Shown here: positions 59,685 through 64,000 of the stretch, piece after piece
Position numbering within the stretch: position 1 is the stretch's first letter
Layout: each line of letters begins with the position of its first letter
DNA from: Brachionus rotundiformis
Lineage: Eukaryota; Rotifera; Eurotatoria; Ploima; Brachionidae
NCBI GenBank assembly: GCA_016802295.1
Contig: JAESIW010000193.1
Location: 189,072 to 253,071 of the forward strand
DNA: 64,000 bases
Reading direction: 5' to 3'
Translations under genes and position numbers: made by a program
Notes under the pieces: model-generated
Seen by the model: only the letters and a program-made list of their open reading frames with translations
Databases searched by the model: none
Told to the model about the DNA's origin: nothing

Positions 59685-62533
59685 CCGAGGCTTTTAAACA
59701 TCTTTGGTATCGCTATGCTGTCTATTCCATTTGTTTTACATTCTTTTGCTAGGTTTTTAAAACATTTTTCAATAGTTGAAATTGATGGTTTTTCTTTTGA
59801 ACTTCTTACTATCAGGTAAATTATGATGCGTCCATCTTTATTGACCTTTTTTATGCATTCTCCTACTCTTTTATTGTGCCTAATTGGCGGAGTCAAACCA
59901 TCAAAATTTTGGTTTACAAATTCTATTAAGTCATTATGTGAATTTGTCTGTTTTGAAATTGCTAATATAATTGGTTTTTGTGCTTTTGTTATGTTATCAT
60001 CTAAATATTTGATATTGTCTTTATGAAATTCTTGGTTGATGTTGAGTAATGTTTCAATCAAGTCTTCTTTGTAGACTTGCTGTGTATTTGGTTTGTCAAT
60101 TCTTGAAAGTGCGTCTGCATTTGTGTTAATTGAGCCTTTTATATATATTTTTTTAAAATTGTATTCGGCCAACTTCAACCGCCATCTAGTTAGCCGTGAG
60201 GATGATAAAGTAATATTGTTTAAATATGTTAAAGGGTTATGATCCGTGTAAATTATAAATTCGGTTCCGTGTAAATAGTATTTAAATTTCTCGACGGCAT
60301 AAACTATTCCTAAGAGCTCCCGTTCTATCGTACTATAATTTCTTTCGGCTTGGTTTAGTGATCGACTCGCGTAGAATATCACTCTTTCTCTATCTTGATT
60401 GTCTTTTTGGCTTAGAACTGCTCCAATTCCAACGTTCAATGCATCGGTAGATAAATAAAAAGGCTTTGAGAAATTTGGAAAAGCTAGAATGGGTGTTGTT
60501 GTTAATAATTTGATAAGTGATTCGAAAGCTTTGTCGCAATCTGAAGTCCATTTGAACTTTTCATTTTTTCTGGTAAGTTTATTTAGAGGGTCGACAATGT
60601 TTGAAAAGTTACGAATAAATTGTCGATAATAACTTGCTAATCCGAGGAACTCTTTGACTTTCTTTCCAGATGTTGGTTTTGGATATTTTTTGATCGCTTC
60701 AATGCGATTGTCTAGGATACTCATTCCCTGTGATGATATTTTGAATCCCAAGAAAGTTGTTTCGTTTGATGCAACCTTGCATTTTGAAGTTTTTACTTTG
60801 ATATTTGCTTCCATCAGTCTTTTGAAAAGTTCTTCTAACTGAGTTAGATGTTCTTCAAAATTTTTTGAAAAAGTTAAGATGTCGTCAATATATGCTGTCG
60901 AGTTTGTCAACCCGTTTAAGACGAATTCCATTATACGTTGAAAAGTTGCACCTGCATTGCATAAACCAAATGGCATCATCCGGAATTTAAATAGTCCTCG
61001 ACTGCAAATAAATCAGCTGATTTGTTTAGCTCTTTCGGTTAACTTGATTTGCCAGTATCCTGAGGTACAGTCCAGTGATGTGAAGATAGTAGCACCATGT
61101 AATTTATTTAGCTTTGACTCTATGTTTGGCATTGGAAAGCAGTCTTTTTCTGTTGTCATGTTTACTTTTCTGTAGTCTACACAAAATCTTTCGCTGCCAT
61201 CTGCTTTCTTTACTAACACAATTGGTGAGGCCCAGTCACTACTTGAAGGTTCGATTATTTTCATTTTCAACATTTTGTCTATGCATTCATCGACTAATTT
61301 CTCATTGGCATAGGGGATATTATAAGGTCTTTGCTTAATTGGTTTTTCGTTGGTTAATTTAATATCATGCATTCCGTATTTATCTACAAATGTTCCAATA
61401 TCTTCGTCGTTTCTTGAGAAACACATCCAATATTTGTCTATTAATCCTCCAAGTTTTTTCTTTTGTTCTCCTGACAGATTTTTGTTGTCAAATTTTATTA
61501 CTTTGCTTGGTTTCCATGGTTTTTCTTTTGTTTCTTCATATTTTGTATCATTTATAAATGAAATATACTCTGTCTCAACACCTTCCTGGATGAATTTCTT
61601 GAATTCCTGTTCGTTTTTTATTGAGTTTATTATTGAACATTCGCTAATTTTACAAATTGGAGTGTGCGGATGGATTACTAATTTTATCGGTGTATTGTTT
61701 TCGACCCATATTTTAATTTGTTCTTTTGCATTTTGTATTGTTTCGATGATGTTTAATTTTCCGAATTTCTCGATCAATATATTTCCTTCATTTATTTCTG
61801 ATTTTGTTGTGTAAACTTGCCTTGAATATGGCTCTATCATAATCGCATTTGAGGTATATATAATTTTTCCTTTTCTGGGTTCTTTTGTTCTTACTTGGAT
61901 TTGTGAGTTGCCACAAATAAGTCTATTACTTTTGTAGTCCACTATGCAATTGTTTGGTTTTAAAATTTCTACTCCGATTATAAGATCATGTGCTAGTTTT
62001 CTACTAATGATGAAATTTCCGATAATTCTCGTGTTCCCTATCATTATGTTGATTGAGGTCTGTCCTGAAACTTCCAACTGTGAACCATTTGCGGTAATCC
62101 AGTTTTTTCTTGTTGTAATTTTTGTACGCTTGAATTTTCTTAATTGAGCGTATTTTTCGCTCATGAATGAAGTTTGCGCACCCGAGTCGATCAATATTTC
62201 TTCTTTCTTCTGTCCTTCTACTTCTGTGATAATTGATGTTGAACATTTTTGGTGAAAGACATTGTTGACCATTTCCTGTTTCAAGTATTTTCTGTTTGTT
62301 TTTTCTTTAGTTTTTACGGTTTTGTGATCTGGTTTCATATGATTCAATGAATAATGTGGTTTTACAAAATCTTCTTCTGTTAATTTACTAAGTTTATCTT
62401 GGTTAAAATGATTGTTGGCTAAATAGTATTTTGTTTGGGAGTTATATTTATCAGCCTTGCCTCCTCCCAATATTGGCTTAGCTTCTATGAGTTTAAATTG
62501 CAGTGTTTTGCGAGATGACCTTTTTTTCCACAT
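59681..62533 (-). pseudogene. Gypsy pol: protease, reverse transcriptase, RNase H, macro-like tail (one TGA)
   Basis: One frame from 62533 to 59681, broken only by TGA at 61013-61015. Aspartic protease: L-I-D-S-G-A-Q-T-S-F. RT: S-S-S-D-W-A-S-P-I-V-L-V-K-K, S-L-D-C-T-S-G-Y-W-Q, then after the TGA M-M-P-F-G-L-C-N-A and the Y-I-D-D box. RNase H: S-T-D-A, Y-T-D-H-N-P-L, N-A-D-A-L-S-R. The final ~100 residues (R-V-G-E-C-I-K-K, G-R-I-I-I-Y-L-I-V, D-S-I-A-I-P-K-M) look like the C-terminal half of a macro domain. The TGA lies between the RT palm catalytic motifs, in a position where a single transition from TGG could explain it, and would prevent a full RT. Confidence 0.85.
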
Positions 62534-63600
62534 TTAACGCAGAGACCCAATCTCATTCTACAAGTTTCATCATGGTTAGGTCTGTTGCAGTGGCTACAAA
62601 ATAAATTTGGGTACTCTCTTCGGGATTTGGTAAATTCTTTATCTTCGCGTTTCGATGATTTAGATTGATTTTTTATAAAATCTTTTACTGATTTTAATTT
62701 AAAACATTTGGCTGTTTCGTGATTGTTTTTATCGCATATAACACAAACAAGCTTGTCTTTTTTCGTTTGTTCTTGATCCTTTCTTATAGAATTAATACTT
62801 TCAATACCTGCTTCGATACTTGTATTTTCTTGTTCTTCTTTTTCACATCGTTCCACTCGTTTGGCTATCTTTACCAATTCATCGAAATCTTTACCAGCGC
62901 TTATCGAAATGATTTTTTTTAAGCTTGGATTTAATCCCCGTAAGAATACGTTTGCTAACTTGTTTTCCATAGTCTCTTTTTCCATTTCGTTAACTTCATT
63001 TGTATATCGTAAGAGTCGATTACTAAATTTTTCAACGCTTTCATCAGCTCGTTGTTTAGCTCCGTAAAAATCACATTGGATGTCGCTTGTCCTATCATGT
63101 CTAAAATTTGTAATTAGGTTGCGTTTAATCGCTAAACAGCTTGATTTATTTGCTTTCATAAGTCTGAATTTCTGTAGTGCGTCATCTTCGAATAAAGTTA
63201 CAACCTGAGTGCTCCTTGCTTCGTCTGTCCACCCTGGTGTTTGAAGTTCAAACCGTTCGAACCACAATTTCACATCTTGGGATGAGTCTCGCAAAGTTTC
63301 TATTCTGAATTGTTTGTTTTGAATATTCCAGTCGAAAAAGTATTTTAGGAATTCTAGCTCTTTTTGTTGAGTTTGATTTGTACTTAATAATTCATCTTCT
63401 TTTAGTGGTTTAGTGTGATTTTGGTCTATAATAGCCGTAAGTTTTGAGTCTCTGAAGTCTGAACTATTCCCTTGCTTTTGATTCGTGATCCAATAATTTA
63501 GTTCCACTGGGTAGTTGGCTAGAGCGGATATAATTGCTTGGTCCAATTCAGCTTGATTATCATCTGAATTCTCGATGATTGTATTTTCTAATTGTTCCAT
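62485..63600 (-). CDS. Gypsy Gag polyprotein with three zinc knuckles
   Basis: From ATG 63600, 371 residues. A matrix/capsid-type helical region includes W-F-E-R-F-E-L-Q, L-F-E-D-D-A-L-Q-K-F and R-G-L-N-P-S-L-K, as in other Ty3/Gypsy Gags. Three CCHC-like knuckles follow: C-V-I-C-D-K-N-N-H-E-T-A-K-C, C-S-H-C-N-R-P-N-H-D-E-T-C, and C-V-K-C-G-K-K-G-H-L-A-K-H-C. The start is 21 nt downstream of the LTR remnant. An in-frame upstream ATG at 63678 lies in the adjoining transposon sequence and is an artefact of the junction. Pol overlaps the 3' end in the -1 frame. Confidence 0.88.
   Translation of the reverse strand: MEQLENTIIENSDDNQAELDQAIISALANYPVELNYWITNQKQGNSSDFRDSKLTAIIDQNHTKPLKEDELLSTNQTQQKELEFLKYFFDWNIQNKQFRIETLRDSSQDVKLWFERFELQTPGWTDEARSTQVVTLFEDDALQKFRLMKANKSSCLAIKRNLITNFRHDRTSDIQCDFYGAKQRADESVEKFSNRLLRYTNEVNEMEKETMENKLANVFLRGLNPSLKKIISISAGKDFDELVKIAKRVERCEKEEQENTSIEAGIESINSIRKDQEQTKKDKLVCVICDKNNHETAKCFKLKSVKDFIKNQSKSSKREDKEFTKSRREYPNLFCSHCNRPNHDETCRMRLGLCVKCGKKGHLAKHCNLNS
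62521..62527 (-). promoter_or_regulatory. A7 slippery site for -1 gag-pol frameshift
   Basis: On the sense strand the Gag codons G-K-K of the third knuckle read as A-AAA-AAA. Slipping back one base enters the pol frame a few codons after its upstream stop and 36 bases before the Gag stop. Position, frame and sequence all fit programmed -1 frameshifting. Confidence 0.6.
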
Positions 63601-63602
63601 TC

Positions 63603-63620
63603 TGGACACTGCTGTCACCA
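63603..63620 (-). other. Gypsy primer-binding site
   Basis: Two bases after the LTR remnant the sense strand reads TGGTGACAGCAGTGTCCA, starting with the TGG that pairs with a tRNA CCA tail. The tRNA species was not identified. Confidence 0.6.
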
Positions 63621-63621
63621 A

Positions 63622-63640
63622 TGAATGCGTGGCAATTGTA
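63622..63640 (-). repeat. 5' LTR remnant
   Basis: Only the last ~19 bases of the 5' LTR remain, matching the 3' LTR end through AATTGCCACGCATT. Beyond it is DDE-transposon sequence. Confidence 0.6.
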
Positions 63641-63643
63641 GTG

Positions 63644-64000
63644 GAAAATAGTAGGAATAACAAGTCCGGAGGCGTCAAAATGCCAGACTGGATTGCGTTT
63701 TTGAATTGTATCCCACATCCTTATTTGAATTTCAAAAAATATTGTCATTGAAAAAGGTGAAATAGATATTTCTTGAATGAATCCGTTTATCCCTTTTTTA
63801 CAGTTGCTCTTTACTAGAAGGTCAAATGATGATTTCACTGCATCTGCATCTGATCTCAACTCATTGAATAATTTATTTCTATGTGTATAATCACTTGAGA
63901 TCTTCCTTATAACTGAATAATCAATCGGTTGATCAGTATTGTTATGATTTTGGGCTCTAAATTTAGAAATACCCATTGATTTTATTTTTTCAGACATCAA
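63644..64000 (-). pseudogene. Second copy of the DDE-Ulp1 transposase, 5' fragment
   Basis: Matches 56665-57018 almost base for base (one clear substitution, G to A on the + strand, near 56743 versus 63724). It encodes the first ~118 residues of the transposase (M-S-E-K-I-K-S-M-G to V-I-P-T-I-F). It stops at the gypsy 5' LTR remnant. The first three bases at the window's right edge differ from the flank of copy 1 (CAA versus CGA-type), so the copies may diverge upstream. Confidence 0.85.

Larger units (their letters stand above)
57097..63640 (-). mobile_element. Ty3/Gypsy LTR retrotransposon, 5' LTR almost entirely missing
   Basis: Sense strand is minus. Order: remnant of 5' LTR (63622-63640), primer-binding site, gag, pol (protease, RT, RNase H, macro-like segment), integrase, an extra ORF, polypurine tract, and full 3' LTR (57097-57494). 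Gag-pol overlap with an A7 slippery site supports -1 frameshifting. A single TGA interrupts the RT. The 5' end is fused to a partial copy of the neighbouring DDE transposon, so the element cannot transcribe from its own 5' LTR. Confidence 0.88.

Noticed and set aside
63601..63678. Upstream ATG of Gag giving 26 extra hydrophobic residues that look like a signal peptide
   Set aside because: Those codons lie in the LTR remnant, primer-binding site and the antisense of the adjoining transposon; the true Gag start is 63600.

Overview
The window is a strongly AT-rich animal (metazoan) nuclear sequence. Protein-coding genes are cut by many very short GT-AG introns, most of them 45-60 nt, and intergenic DNA is almost featureless A/T. 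Gene content (PHF12, Rab14, a GALNT10-type transferase, SWT1, ARS2/SRRT, SPOP, PAXX, REEP1-4 type, a QRICH1/ZMYM-type Crypton-derived protein, a Toll-like receptor) is bilaterian. Tiny introns, extreme AT content and short intergenic distances would suit a small invertebrate genome such as a monogonont rotifer (Brachionus-like). That placement is an inference, not something the sequence proves.

Layout. 1-36.3 kb is the ordinary gene-bearing part. In order it holds: the PHF12 C-terminus (+), Rab14 (-), GALNT10-like (+, 8 exons), an unrecognised single-pass membrane protein (-), an F-box/LRR protein (-), the SWT1 endoribonuclease (-), SRRT/ARS2 (-), SPOP (-), PAXX-like (+), REEP (-), an intronless QRICH1-like protein (-), a small secreted six-exon protein (-), a secreted lipocalin-antistasin-thyroglobulin mosaic protein (-), and an LRR-TM-TIR receptor (-). 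For nearly all spliced genes I could place every exon with consistent splice phase.

37-64 kb is a repeat and transposon region. A non-LTR reverse transcriptase fragment is interrupted by an element with ~250 bp inverted arms (37.4-41.35 kb), which itself contains a decayed piggyBac transposon (38.46-40.39 kb). A poorly coding stretch follows, then a satellite array with an exact 505 bp period (46.5-49.0 kb). Next is a large DNA transposon on the minus strand (about 50.06-57.02 kb). Its two multi-exon genes are (a) a MULE-type DDE transposase fused to a Ulp1/C48 protease and a RING-like finger, and (b) a homeodomain + acidic repeats + coiled coil + C2HC finger + PBCV-basic-adaptor-like protein. 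Next comes a Ty3/Gypsy element (57.1-63.64 kb, minus) with gag, pol, a macro-domain-like segment, integrase and an extra charged ORF. It keeps its 3' LTR but has lost almost all of its 5' LTR, where it abuts a second, nearly identical copy of the DDE transposase 5' end (63.64-64.0 kb).

The two genes of the large transposon, and the gypsy pol, are intact apart from one in-frame stop each. This suggests recently silenced elements, or stops that deserve resequencing. The two-gene transposon is the best candidate for something undescribed. The lipocalin-antistasin-thyroglobulin protein is the most unusual host gene.
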